This document shows, in pieces, positions 9,257 through 20,778 of a stretch of 64,000 nt of DNA. The notes below the pieces were generated by a model. That model was not told the origin of the DNA and searched no databases. It saw only the letters and a program-made list of their open reading frames with translations. The translations under genes were made by a program, and so were the position numbers. Origin of the DNA: Haliclona indistincta (lineage: Eukaryota > Porifera > Demospongiae > Haplosclerida > Chalinidae); the NCBI GenBank assembly GCA_964017065.1, contig OZ024787.1:10341666-10405665 (forward strand). The letters are read 5' to 3'. The first letter of the stretch is position 1, and every line of letters starts with the position of its first letter.

Positions 9257-11730
9257 ATGAGTGACTACTCGAGTAGTAGCAGCTGTAGCAGTGAGTCTGA
9301 CGATGAGGAGGGACTGAGTCTGTATGAAAGAACTAGACTGAAGAATATTCAACAGAACAGAGAGCTAATGAAAAGTCTCGGTGTGTGACTAGCACTGTTA
9401 GCTGCTGTATATATTATGTGTTTGTTGCTACTAGGACTACAACTGATAGAGTCTAAGAAACGTGTTGCTAAGAAAAGAAGGAGAAGAAAGAAGTGCAGCA
9501 GTTCTGAGGACGAGTGGGTGCCTGATGTAGACCAGTCTTTGCAACTCAAGAGAAAGCCTTCTCGTGGACGCAGCTTCAGTAGTAAGCTTTTGTGAGTAAA
9601 AGACAAATGTTAAACTATTATCCAGAACCACAAGTTGTCCCTCAAACGAAGAAACCTGTTATTACTCAGTCTCGTAAAGTGAGTTACACAATAATAATCA
9701 TAAAATTTTATTATAATTTCCATTGTAGATCCCACTCAGGAACAGAAATGGTTCCAGTAATATGTCATGTTCTGCTTCTTCGTCAACGGATCGTTTGTTA
9801 TCATCTGTACGTCTACCAGAGTGCTTAGCTGGAAATGACGATGATAGCGAAGAGTTCATTGGGTTTACTCTGGATAGTGTGTGTGACAGCATGGTTGTGG
9901 AGACCAGTAAAAGCGTTGCTGATGTATGGAAAGAACTATTTGGAGACAGTGATGAAGAAGAAGAGGAGTTCAGTGGATTTGATCTACAGTCAATGTATGA
10001 GCGCTACAGCCTTTGTGCTTCGCACTGATTTTCTCCCTTGCAGTGGTTCTCTACCATCATTTCGGTCTACTACCAGGAGAGCTAAAACACAACAGTCCTA
10101 TCATGATGATGATGATATTTCAGAAGATGACGAATACTACTGTGAGTGGTAACCATGCTAGTACTAATCTATCCTTTCCACAGTTTGTGAGGACTGTAGT
10201 GAGCTGCATAAAGGTGACTGTCCTGTACGTGGTCCAATGCTGATGCTAGACCCAGCTTCCGGACATGATGAGGCATCTCTTCAGTATACCAGTGTACCAG
10301 TGCCGGCTGACCTGACGATACAGCCATCTAAAATACCTGGAGCAGGACTGGGTGTGTTTGCTACTAGCATCGTGCCTCGTGGAGTGAGGTTTGGACCTTA
10401 CAAAGGAAGAAAAGTGCTAAAAAGCAAAGTGGACTCCTCAACAAACACTAGTTACATGTGGGAGGTGAGGAACCATGCGGAGTACATTAGATTGTATTGA
10501 CCTGTATTGCAGATATTAGAGGATGGTCAGTCGTACTATATTGATGGGTTAGCATGTGAGGACTCCAACTGGCTGAGATATGTCAACTGTGCTCGCAATG
10601 AAGAGGAGCAGAATCTGATAGCATTCCAGCATCATGGCGATATATACTACTGGAGCTACCGACAGATATACCCTGGAACAGAACTGCTGGTATGGTATGG
10701 AGAGGAGTATGCACGTGGTCTGAATATTGCAATATACAGCAATCAAGGTACGCAATCTACTGGTTATGTGATACCAACATTGATTTTTCTTTTGATTTCA
10801 GGTGATGTAGCAGATTATGTGTGCAAGAGTTGTGGTAACAGATATGTAGAGAAGAAGTCATTTGACATACATCTCAAGCATAATTCAACATGTCGAGCAG
10901 CTAATCCACAAGTGTTCCACTGCTACAAGTGCTCTGAGACATTCACTGAATTATACTATTTACAAGAACACATTCACAGACACGAGCAGCAAGGAAAGAA
11001 GACACCATCTAACAGTGGTACACACGCATCTACTGGTTTGAGAAGAAGCTTGTGCATCACTGGAGACAAGCCCTACCAGTGTGACTACTGTGGAAAGAGC
11101 TTTAAGACAAATGGTAGCCTCCAGACACATATCCGCACTCACACTGGAGACAAGCCCTACCAGTGTGACTACTGTGGAAAGAGCTTTAAGCAAAACGGTA
11201 ACCTCCAGAGACATATCAGCACTCACACTGGAGACAAGCCCTACCAGTGTGACTACTGTGGAAAGAGCTTTAATCTGAATCATCACCTCCAGACACATAT
11301 CCGCACTCACACTGGAGACAAGCCCTACCAGTGTGACTACTGTGGAAAGAGCTTCAGTCAGAATGGTGTCCTCCAGATACATATCCGCACTCACACTGGA
11401 GACAAGCCCTACCAGTGTGACTACTGTGGAAAGAGCTTTAAGACAAATGGTGAACTCAAGATACATATCCGCACTCACACTGGAGACAAGCCCTACCAGT
11501 GTGACTACTGTGGAAAGAGCTTCAGTGATAATGGTAACCTCCAGAAACATATTCGCACTCACACTGGAGACAAGCCCTACCAGTGTGACTACTGTGGAAA
11601 GAGGTCTAAGACAAATAGTGATCTCAAGAAACATATCCGCACTCACACTGGAGACAAGCCCTACCAGTGTGACTACTGTGGAAAGAGCTTCAGTCGAAGC
11701 AATTCACTGAAAAGTCATAAGTGTCACTGA
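9257..11730 (+). CDS. PRDM9-like: PRDM9-like PR/SET histone methyltransferase with C2H2 array
   Basis: Eight exons (9257-9380, 9435-9581, 9626-9678, 9729-9994, 10044-10141, 10184-10464, 10513-10747, 10802-11730) join in frame with GT-AG introns of 42-54 bp and give 710 residues. The N-terminus is acidic and serine-rich with two EEF-x-GF motifs (about 149 and 187). A zinc knuckle (CEDC, 231) precedes the PR/SET domain. The tyrosines matching the three catalytic ones of PRDM9 are present (GPY 302, IYY 369, VWYG 385), together with [15 protein letters not shown] degenerate C2HC finger, one ordinary C2H2 finger and eight homogenised fingers (488-710) follow. PRDM9 family members methylate H3K4/K36 and place meiotic breaks; that role here is inference. 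No KRAB or SSXRD domain is visible. The start is the first Met of the open exon; an upstream exon is possible. The last intron is 54 bp without a stop, so the frame also reads through it. Confidence 0.9.
11059..11719 (+). repeat. 84-bp coding minisatellite (zinc-finger array)
   Basis: Eight 84-bp units, each one C2H2 finger with the linker [13 protein letters not shown]. Units are nearly identical at DNA level except in the recognition helix. Residues at -1/3/6 are T/S/T, Q/N/R, L/H/T, Q/V/I, T/E/I, D/N/K, T/D/K and R/S/S. One unit has RS instead of SF before the helix, losing the usual Phe. Confidence 0.93.
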
Positions 11731-12056
11731 CATTACTAAGCATTATAACTCTTTGTATCTATGAACTAGTATTTACATCACTACACAGAAGAAAATTAAT
11801 ATTATTTTTTGACACAAACATAGTAAAATAATAGTCATTGACTTGCTCCGAGAAGACACCTAGAGATATTAAGAAATATAATAGTGAGACTCATTGGTCC
11901 CTCACCATTGCGATCTACTACTGACAGCGTGTTTACGAACCATCCACTTCCCATCATCCAGACATACCTTCTGACATTGAATAACTGGTGTTGAATAGGG
12001 AAAATAAAACTTATATATGTAAAACTGTGCAAAGTCCCTACTAACCATAATAATTA
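11731..12056. other. 3' flank of the PRDM9-like gene, no gene seen
   Basis: AT-rich sequence after the stop codon. No canonical AATAAA close to the stop is evident. No ORF is worth calling. Confidence 0.5.
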
Positions 12057-12642
12057 AAGTAAAGTAAAAATTTTTTAATAAAAAACTGAAAAGTGTAGTG
12101 ATGACTCTTAAAAAAGGAAAGGAACAAGATGGGATGATGCTTGCAAAAGTAAAGGAACAAGATGGAATAATGCTTGCAAATGTAAAAGTCCCAAGTATCC
12201 CTACATCAGCGGCTTGCTGCGACGACGTGCTACTGACAAATGCGGAATCCTCTTCCTATACCTTTTATAACCGTCAAATACCTCATCGGACTGCGTCCTC
12301 CAAACACAGCTACCTGCAGCTTATTTAAAACTGTCAACTACTTCATCGGACTGCGTCCTCCTAAACACAGATACCTCTAGTTATATACAACCGTCAATTA
12401 TTTCATCGGACTGCGTCCTCCTAACACAGATACCTCCAGTTATTCACAACCGTCAATTACTCCATCGGACTGCGTCCTCCTTCAAGCCGCTGATGTAGGG
12501 ATACTTGGGACTTTTACATTTGCAAGCATTATTCCATCTTGTTCCTTTACTTTTGCAAGCATCATCCCATCTTGTTCCTTTCCTTTTTTAAGAGTCATCA
12601 CTACACTTTTCAGTTTTTTATTAAAAATTTTTTACTTTACTT
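12057..12642. mobile_element. MITE with 160-bp terminal inverted repeats
   Basis: Arms 12057-12216 and 12483-12642 are almost perfect inverse copies, beginning AAGTAAAGTAAAAA and ending CATCAGCGGCTTG. No ORF encodes a transposase. No clear target duplication is visible. Fragments of the same family occur at 24636-24760 and 53285-53409, so the family moved more than once. Confidence 0.85.
12267..12482 (+). repeat. 60-bp tandem repeat inside the MITE
   Basis: CATCGGACTGCGTCCTCC occurs at 12284, 12344, 12404 and 12463, giving four units of 59-60 bp that fill the MITE centre. Confidence 0.88.
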
Positions 12643-13480
12643 GTTCCTGTTACTTTTTTGATCACTATCAGTTTGAACTTATTCTATGTTTCCTTTTTAC
12701 AAATCTGTGAGCAGTACCTTGTATATAGATACTAGTCTAGCAGAGATGTGAACGTGCACAGCCTCTTGAGAGTAAGGAGTGTAGTTTAAATGTTTAATAT
12801 TACCAATCATTCATTGAAATAGTTAAAGAGGTTGAGGACGCAGACAGCATAATTTCAAGTCCAGGTATGATTTGACAACATGATACTTGTTAGTAATGGA
12901 TGAAGAAGAGACTAGCACTAGTACTGACAATTCATGATGCTGCGAGCCTAAATAGTAGGAGCACGCCTAGTAGAATCTTGTTGATGTCAATATCACACTC
13001 ACAGAGGCTTCTAGTCCTTTGCAACTTACGCTGCGTGGTGTAGGAACCTTACTGTGCGTAGAATCTTGCTGCCGGTAAGCAGGCTAGAATACTCAAGTTG
13101 TTCACGTCTGTGTAAGTCAGCTTTAACCCGCCATCTGAAGCGTTAACGAACAGATCAGTGTTATTTAGGGTATAGTACTGGTTTAGACACATTTTCATAC
13201 CTCTGCCTTGCGCGCTGAAGCGTCCAGAGCAGAGACAAAACGCAGTATCGAGATAGCTGCAAAACCGATGTGGGCGGAGTTAATGATAAGAAGCGACAAG
13301 AGGGTTAATTAATGAAGTCGCTAGTCCAAAACGGTCCAAAAACCATGTTTTTCAAGGATTACTCGCTTCTGGTAGTGTTTGATGCCTATCTAAGAAGTAA
13401 GTGCACTAACCCAGATATATACACATGCGATGGTGCAGGATTGGTAGTGATTCGTTCACTCATGACAGCGCTATGCTTGT
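12643..13480. other. intergenic, no gene seen
   Basis: No ORF with recognisable similarity. A short acidic ORF at about 12899 (MDEEETSTSTDNS) has no supporting context. Confidence 0.5.
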
Positions 13481-13483
13481 CAA

Positions 13484-13577
13484 AGAAGAAGAAGAAGAAG
13501 AAGAAGAAGAAGAAGAAGAAGAAGAAGAAGAAGAAGAAGAAGAAGAAGAAGAAGAAGAAGAAGAAGAAGAAGAAGAA

Positions 13578-13608
<31 letters not shown>

Positions 13609-13702
13609 AGGAAGAGGAAGAGGAAGAGGAAGAGGAAGAGGAAGAGGAAGAGGAAGAAGAAGAAGAAGAAGAAGAAGAAGAAGAAGAAGAAGAAGAAAGA
13701 AG
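13484..13702 (+). repeat. (GAA)n/(GAG)n microsatellite
   Basis: About 220 bp of AAG triplets with a central block of GAAGAG hexanucleotides. It creates artefactual poly-Lys, poly-Ser and poly-Leu reading frames on the different frames and strands. Confidence 0.97.
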
Positions 13703-15446
13703 ATGAACAATTCGCGTGGGCGGCAATTTCAGTTTACCATTTTAGAAACGTCTGCCAGCTTCGCCAAAGGTATTTTCTTGCTCAGAACAATCGCCTGATC
13801 AATCCTAGATGTCTAGAATCTCGAGAAACGCTATAACAGCGAAGATCTGCAAATGCTCTCTGTCTTGATTTTCGTCGTCAAACAAGCAGTCTCGGCGACT
13901 TTCATAGACGTCCTACAAGCGCTTACACTTCAGAGTCACTTAGAGATAGTTAAAATGCAGTATAGATGTATAACAGTAGAGATATGTGCGAAAACTCATT
14001 TTCACACATGAGTAGCCGCCATCTTAATTCGAGGTCATCCCTACATACATATCATTGCCTATCGGCAATGATAATTATGATGTGGTAATATCGTCAGCTA
14101 GTCCACCAATACACTTCATGGCTGCTATTCTCACCAGCTACAATAGTGAGTATTGATTAGCACAAGTAAAGAATCATTACTGCTGACCATGTGAGGTGAT
14201 GACCGTGCTAGCTCCATGCAATAGTCGTGGTAACACTCTTGTTGAAGTAAAATGAATTTACAGTAAAGCGGAAATGGATTTTCAAACAGCTAAGGTCAGT
14301 ATACTGCGACTGTACTGTATACATTTACACAATAATAGCTAGTGAGCTTGCTGGATTCTTGACTATTTTCATTTGTCTGTCTGATTTCTTCTTTTCGTCA
14401 TTATTATAGATTTAAAGGTATGTATCCACTGAGAAAGTATCATTGCCTGTTGTTTCACAATGCACCAATTGTAGTATTGTATAATACAGTGGAACTCCTC
14501 TAATCCGGATAACACTGGGACCCACCGACAGTGTCCTGATAAGGAAGGTATCCAGATTTCAGGTGTTGCTATACATACAAATTATCAAGTTGTGCCCACA
14601 ATACATTTGGTGTCCTGATTTCAAGGGTGTTTACAGTGAGAGGTGCACTGTACCTATTTTCTTGGGCTTTTGGTGCTGCTGTAAAGACGCTCGCATACCA
14701 TTCACAGTACGTGAGTATCTATCAAGGGTTACTACAAGGCTCTTCTTTTTTATCAATTGTTGTGAAGTTCATGCTCAGTTCTCTATGGTAGCACTCGTCA
14801 AACGTTCCGACTCACTGCAATATTAACAGAACCTTGTAACAACAAGACCTTGTGCTACATAAAATCAAGTTAATAATGTATGCATTTCTGGGCATCCTAA
14901 AGCTCGAAAGCAGTAAAAAACTCTTAAGCTTCCCTTCCAATTCCGGATTCACAGGGAACATGGTGCTCTTTTAAAATATTCCCTCTAAGCAAATATTTTT
15001 CAACTCTGATCAAGTGGTAGATCACCAAATGCAGCTAAGCTAACTCAATCTACAGTAGCCACAGTTTTAACAGCGAGGCAGGTCACTATTCCTACGTGAG
15101 CGCAGCAGGCTACATTGTAAGCGAGCATCGGTTTAACCATAATACATGTACACTACATTTTCAGTAAGTTAAATTATCTAGGAAAAGGTTAACTGTATGA
15201 CTGTATATAAACATTATAGTTGGTTCCATGCACTTACTTCAGAAAATAAAGGTCTGATTTAGCAAATGTTGGAAAATATTTCAGCACACCCTCCTCCCAC
15301 TAAAAAATTACAGGTAGATAGATGGACTCGACAACAAAGCTGTGTTAATATTCAATAGTTCGAAACAATACTACTAGTGGTCTACTACATGTGTACTTAG
15401 ACACACTTTAATATGTATACTAAAGCAGCACTATAATAGTTCTATA
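13703..15446. other. intergenic, no gene seen
   Basis: No supported gene. The motif GAGGTCATCCCTACA, followed by a short CGGCAATGATAATTA-type hairpin, occurs at about 14032 and again at about 18001, so it is a dispersed repeat. A possible single transposon end (CAGTGGAACTCCTCTAATCC) lies at about 14488. Confidence 0.5.
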
Positions 15447-15508
15447 ATTATACACATAGTCTTGTGTATTAACACAGTGTCTATAAAACTGGCTGAGCAA
15501 TCGTGGGT

Positions 15509-17779
15509 TCAGTTATAATTCATCTGCTTCCATTGACACAGTCTGTATCTCCTCTGCAGAAAGTGTTCGATCTCCTCTAGTTTTACTCCTTTTGTCTCCG
15601 GCAGAAACACAGCAACACAGACAGTTGATATTAGATTGGCGATACCAAACCCCCACCAAACACTATATGGATATACCAAGTTAGCAAACGGAGCGTATGC
15701 TGTAGAAACAATAGCACTGCAAGCCCAGTTCACTGCTGTAGCTACACCAGCAAGAGAGCCTCGAATCTGCAATGGAAACAGTTCAGAACTCAGAATAAAT
15801 GGAATAGTACCCCATCCAATCGAAAATCCAACAGTGTGAATCACAAAGAATGTAATGATCATCCACTGGAAACTATGGCTATTGCAAGGTGATGCAGCTG
15901 TTGCTTGTAAGAAAGTAGCATTATCGGTGTTTGTTGCACAACGAACAAAGAAGAAGTATGTTCCCAGTCCAAAGCTACCTACTATCATTGCTGATCCACT
16001 TATAAAAAGAAGTACTTTTCGACCGAAGAGATCTACAAAAAATATTGATAGTATTGTCATGATAGTAGAACCCACGTTAGACATTGTTGCTATAAACTGA
16101 GGATTTTGAAAGCCAGCATCTTTAAAGATTTCTCCTGCAAAAATAGCAAGTACATGAATTCCTGAAAACTGTTGAAATGCCATCATGAACACCATCAAAA
16201 TAATTGATATGATCGACTTTTGTTTCTTAAGCTCAGAACAGAACCCAGAGCATGTAAGTCTTTCAGTTGTCGCAAGCACTCGTCTGATTTCTTCAGCCTC
16301 TTCATCGACGTGCACATGTGGTCCACGTAGCCATCTGAGGGTACTCAGTGCCTCCTCCCACCTTCCTTTCATGATGAGGAAACGAGGTGTCATTGGGACC
16401 CAAGGTGTAACAACAAGCAATACCACGAACACTGTAGTAATGGCTGCAGCAACAAGAGAGATATATTCGTAGGAAAATCCTGGAATAGCTCCTAGTCCAT
16501 AGACCAGGAAAAAACCAAAAGTGAGTGCCAGCTGAGGAAATGAACCAAATAGTCCGCGCAAACCAGGAGGAGATATCTCGCCAATATATAGCTGTAAAAA
16601 TTAAGACAAAGAATGAATATACTGCAAACAGTTCGCCAGCTGAGTGTGCTGCAGCTATACAATTGATGGAGGACCCAGCGTATAACTTATAAATTATTTG
16701 TGTAATAAATCTATGACCGCCGTATAATTGCTAGAACATGCCAGTCGTGAATACCAACACTGCCCTTCAGTTTATGAACTATTGGTTCGTGTATTCACGA
16801 CTTGTTAAAATTACTCGTTGGATTGTCATATTCATTGCCTCAAAATACATTGTGAAAGGATATATATTGACTAGATTTCTCATCTTAAATAAACACAGTG
16901 ACGGTGAGTTCATGGGAAATAGCCCAACTGAAACTTATAGAGCAACAAACAGGCTGGCTGCAGCTTCATGGGCTCAGCACACAAAAATAATAGTGAATAA
17001 TTATCATCATCATCATGTGTACTACTCTGATAATCCGCTGCAATAACAGCGACTATAACAATAACAATGGTAACAATATCCTGCATGTGCCCTGCATGTG
17101 CTTGAATTAGATTTAGCAATTCCACAGCATCATTGCATCATAGTGCATGATCATGAAAAAACCTTGACTTACAGGGGTGCACAGCATCCCCCAGCCCAGT
17201 GCACCACCAGTAAAGAATCGTCCAATCAGAAGGGTTGACACAAAGCCATGTGGATCCCCGCCTGGTGTCCAGAAGTTTGCACTCATCAATAGCAACCAAC
17301 CGATCATACCCAAGACTGCCGACACCAATAGAGCAGATTTTCTTCCCAGATAATCTGCAGCATATCCTGCAAGAAAACCCCCAATTGCCGCACCACCAGT
17401 TGTTAATCCCTGCACAAAGAAAATGACGATATAGTGTCAGTAGTGCATGCGATCGCAATCGAGCATAATATGTACGTACAGCAAATAGAGCCAAATTTAT
17501 TCCCTGAATATTGTACTTGGTAGGAACACCAGGCTCATTGAGTTGCAGCAAAGCAGACGAAGCAAATCCCAGCGTGTAGCCTCCCAGTAGCGGACTGATG
17601 GATGTCAGGAGAGTGGCTAACAGCGTTGTCCACAAGCGTTGCGGACCACGCAACTCTGAGAAAATAGCATTCCAAGTCAATCTCAGAGACTTCAGAAATC
17701 CTCTGCGTTCGGTGTCGTCATGTAGCAGTGGTATAGTTCCCTCGGCTTCCTGTTGTATAGGACGCCTGAATTGAGCCAT
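15509..17779 (-). CDS. MFS sugar transporter (SLC2/GLUT-like)
   Basis: Three exons on the minus strand (17779-17480, 17409-17173, 16591-15509) join in phase 0 and give 539 residues, normal for this family. It should move hexoses or related sugars across a membrane with 12 helices. Visible signatures are DYLGRK (loop 2-3), PRFLIMKGRWEEA, QQFSGIHV (QQxxG helix 7 motif), VDLFGRK (loop 8-9), a TIPFILSSELFPLQIRG helix 10 region and LPETKG. Position differences from classic glucose carriers include PF in place of PW in helix 10, so substrate is uncertain. GTIPLL near residue 15-19 resembles, but is not, a canonical dileucine signal. The introns are 70 and 581 bp. A truncated copy of its 3' end lies at 1567-2038. 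Confidence 0.9.
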
Positions 17780-19560
17780 TGTAGCTTACTTTACTAGGAA
17801 GCCCATGTATTATTAATGTTGATTGGGTCACATTATTTTGTGAGTACTTTATGAATTATATTATACTTTTATGATTATTATTTCTAAAATGATGACGTAG
17901 CGCTAATTGCTGCCCACACATAGAGTACAATAGAATTCAGAGTGACGTCATGCACATAATTAAAAGTAAAAAAGGAAAAACTGAAAAGTGTAGGGATTTG
18001 AGGTCATCCCTACACATAATTGCCGATTGGCAATGATAATTACAAAATTAATTGGCGCTAAAAGAGCTCTAATGCCTCAAAGAGAAGCTGCAGAGTATGT
18101 GTGGGCAAGCTAATTGACCATGATTACAGGATCTAAGATTTTATAGAGCGGCCCTGAACACATGCTGTATCTTGAACTGTACACCAAAAATTAAAATCCA
18201 CAACTTATTATAGAAAGGACATAAACTTTTCTGACGAAATCAAGAAGATGTATAGGAATGATGGTAGACTAGATCAAGAAATCTGCCACTGGTCCACAAA
18301 TTAAAACAACAAGGATTGAGGTAACATGGAATGGTAACAAAATTGACTGGATCATAGACAATGCAACTCTATGCATACGTACATCATGGCTGTACATAAG
18401 ACTTAATTGGACTTTCAGTTGACAGGCTGCAAACCAGTACTGCTCAGTAGTCTATTATAGCCAACATGTGCACAGCAGCCATGCACTGATGTAGTCTATT
18501 ATTAATGTGCTGCCATGCAACTGCTTATTTTTTATGTTTTTCTTTGACCGTTATCTTTTTCTTTGTCTTTTCCAGATGTGGTCTGTGGAAACGGTATTTT
18601 TCTGCGCTAAGAGATCTGGAGGTTACGCTCAATGAATGTCTGTATCTTATAATTATTTGGAATAGTTATTCTAGTCAATACTCAAACTGGTATTGTACTA
18701 TAGTTTTATCAGTAGCTTTAACTTTTTAAAGGGCTTCTAAACTTTTCCTCAGCAATGATTTTTTGGTTCACGCTGTTTTCCGTGATCCTCCCTTTCTATG
18801 TCTCACTAATAAACCACTATGTTGGAATCTGTGAAGATTTAAGCTTAGATACTACTACACACAGATACAGCCTGCTCTACAATACCTACAGCCTGTTCTA
18901 CAATACCCTGGTGTCATGCAAGTACACAAAAGGTTAACAAGGCCTTCTAAATGAGACCAGCTTTTATTCAGAGACGGATTCTTTTCGAGGAAATATGGTA
19001 TTTTATTAATTCTACAGACAATTATTAGATAACCATACACTTCAATCTCAGACTTTTATAAAACAACTCTCATTAAACCATTATTGCCAAACTTACTTTC
19101 TTACTTTGATATATACTTTCCCACAGACAGCATCCTCCACACTTATCAACACTACCAGTATGGTACCTATGACAGTAGGACATTGCACTTTGTTTTTTAA
19201 GCAATATTGAAGTTTTTGCACTCGAACCTGCATATAACAGATGTCTATTATTATGGTATAATAGTCGCTGTTCAGTTGTGAATACTTACACACAGCTATA
19301 ACGTACGTGTAAGCCTGAGGAGGTTCACAGGTACAGACACACACTGGTTTTCAGCAATGACTGATCTTGTCATCACCAGGCGACTTCACCAATTCATTGA
19401 CACTTTGTTGCAGACTTTGAAACGGACAATAATCATGACTGAGTCTACCTGTAATACAACTTACAATATGAAGTGTTGCTAAAGTGCTTAAAGTTGACAA
19501 ATCTACACATCAATGATGTTGACACTCATCAATACCATTAAAAGTCACTGGCGTAGTGAG
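17780..19560. other. 5' flank of transporter and intergenic DNA
   Basis: Includes the transporter promoter side and a piece of the dispersed GAGGTCATCCCTACA repeat at about 18001. Sequence at about 18500-18640 is similar to 40376-40500, downstream of MATH copy B, so it belongs to an older duplicated 3' flank. No gene is supported. Confidence 0.5.
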
Positions 19561-19569
19561 CTGGTATGC

Positions 19570-19812
19570 TTTTTCTAGCTGAATTATATACTAGCGGTGA
19601 CACTGAACGAGTACAATCATGTCATACTCTGTTAAACTGCATCTATTGACAGTGATATTAGTGGAGGAGGTATTGAACTCAGTGATGGTGCTGGTAATAG
19701 TGTTGGTCACTAGGACTGCTGTGTAGCTGTACTGGAGAGGATGGAGCACTCCATGACAATATCAGAGCATCGCTGGTCTGAATTGATACCTTGAGGTTTA
19801 ATGGTGGCTGAG
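19570..19812 (-). pseudogene. frameshifted FN3-domain exon remnant
   Basis: On the minus strand, a TTTCTCCTCAG acceptor is followed by PPLNLKVSIQTSDALILSW and SAPSSPVQ, the typical start of a fibronectin III domain with its Trp. After one frame change the text continues YSYTAVLVTNTITSTITEF, the second half of such a domain. The frame change and lack of neighbouring exons point to a dead exon from an FN3-containing gene. Confidence 0.55.
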
Positions 19813-20044
19813 GAGAAATTTTTACTCGAGATAGTCAAATTCTACCTAGCTTGCCTTGGCGCATTATACATAATAATGACACCTAACTCCAACTGGTTCA
19901 CTAGCAGCTCAAAACTATTTCTCACTAGCGAGTTACTACATGTATTTTGGAAGTGATGGTTGTGGTGCCACTGTGCACGGTCATTTACTATCCAGAACCC
20001 GTATATTCGAAGATAGTGCCTGGTGGTATAGCTATCTATTGATC

Positions 20045-20778
20045 TGAGATAGGCTTTTTTTATTGGTAAAATTTCCACTCTTTGTTTTGTGACAATGATA
20101 AAAATAATAAAAGTCAGTTTTATTGTTGATATAGAAGCAGAAGCATGGCGGCACATCTACATGTATTTGTATGTCATTAATTTTTTAGCAATCGTTCTTC
20201 ATTCTTTCATGACTGCCAGCCAAAATAAACCTTTATAAGCACATGCATTGGTGCAGCAGCACTATGAGGAGGGTATGGTGATTGATATTTTATAGTCTGG
20301 GCACTGCAAGTATCAAAATTCGCAAGTAGCTGACCAAAATATGAACTCTTAATCCAAACACTATATTAGTTGCTATCCAGTTGTCAATGGTCTATAATGA
20401 GCTCTTTGCTCTTCGCTACTGCTTGACTTCTTGAAATTTAATTTCATCAAAAAAATGTTGTTACAATCAAACAAAATGTATTATGATCACTATAGCAAGC
20501 ATAACTACAAGAGGTACCATAACGGTTACAAGTATAGTCATTAGTAAAAACGAATACAAGCAAATTATTAAAATCACGATGTCAGCAATACAAGACAAGT
20601 AAATTAAAAAAGTAAAGTCATCAGCAAAAAAAGTTATAATTCTAAATCAAACAATACGATGTCAACAATTAATACAAGACAAATTAATAAATTAAACAAG
20701 TACAGTCATCAGCCAAAAATACAATTCTAAATCAAGCAATACGATGTCAACAATACAAGTCAAGTAAATTAATTATTG
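20045..20778. repeat. 3' flank shared by the MATH gene copies
   Basis: About 20045-20480 is 85-95% like 40510-40900, and partly like 49080-49300, all lying just downstream of MATH genes (for example GCACTGCAAGTATC and GCTGACCAAAA). The whole gene plus flank was therefore duplicated. Short direct repeats of GTACAGTCATCAGC type fill 20520-20760. Confidence 0.75.

Noticed and set aside
10960..11646. 228-aa antisense ORF with repeated [16 protein letters not shown] units
   Set aside because: Shadow of the homogenised zinc-finger array on the other strand; its repeats follow the 84-bp period.
12899..12940. Short acidic ORF starting MDEEETSTST
   Set aside because: Too short and no splice or neighbour evidence.
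13312..13836. 174-aa ORF rich in lysine, and opposite poly-Ser/poly-Leu ORFs
   Set aside because: Produced entirely by the GAA/GAG microsatellite; no conserved sequence outside it.
14488..14560. Possible pogo/Tigger-like transposon end (CAGTGGAACTCCTCTAATCC)
   Set aside because: Only one end is visible; I could not find a matching inverted end or a transposase.
19093..19344. 83-aa minus-strand ORF with internal splice-like sites
   Set aside because: Could be a receptor-like exon pair, but no domain signature was strong enough to call.
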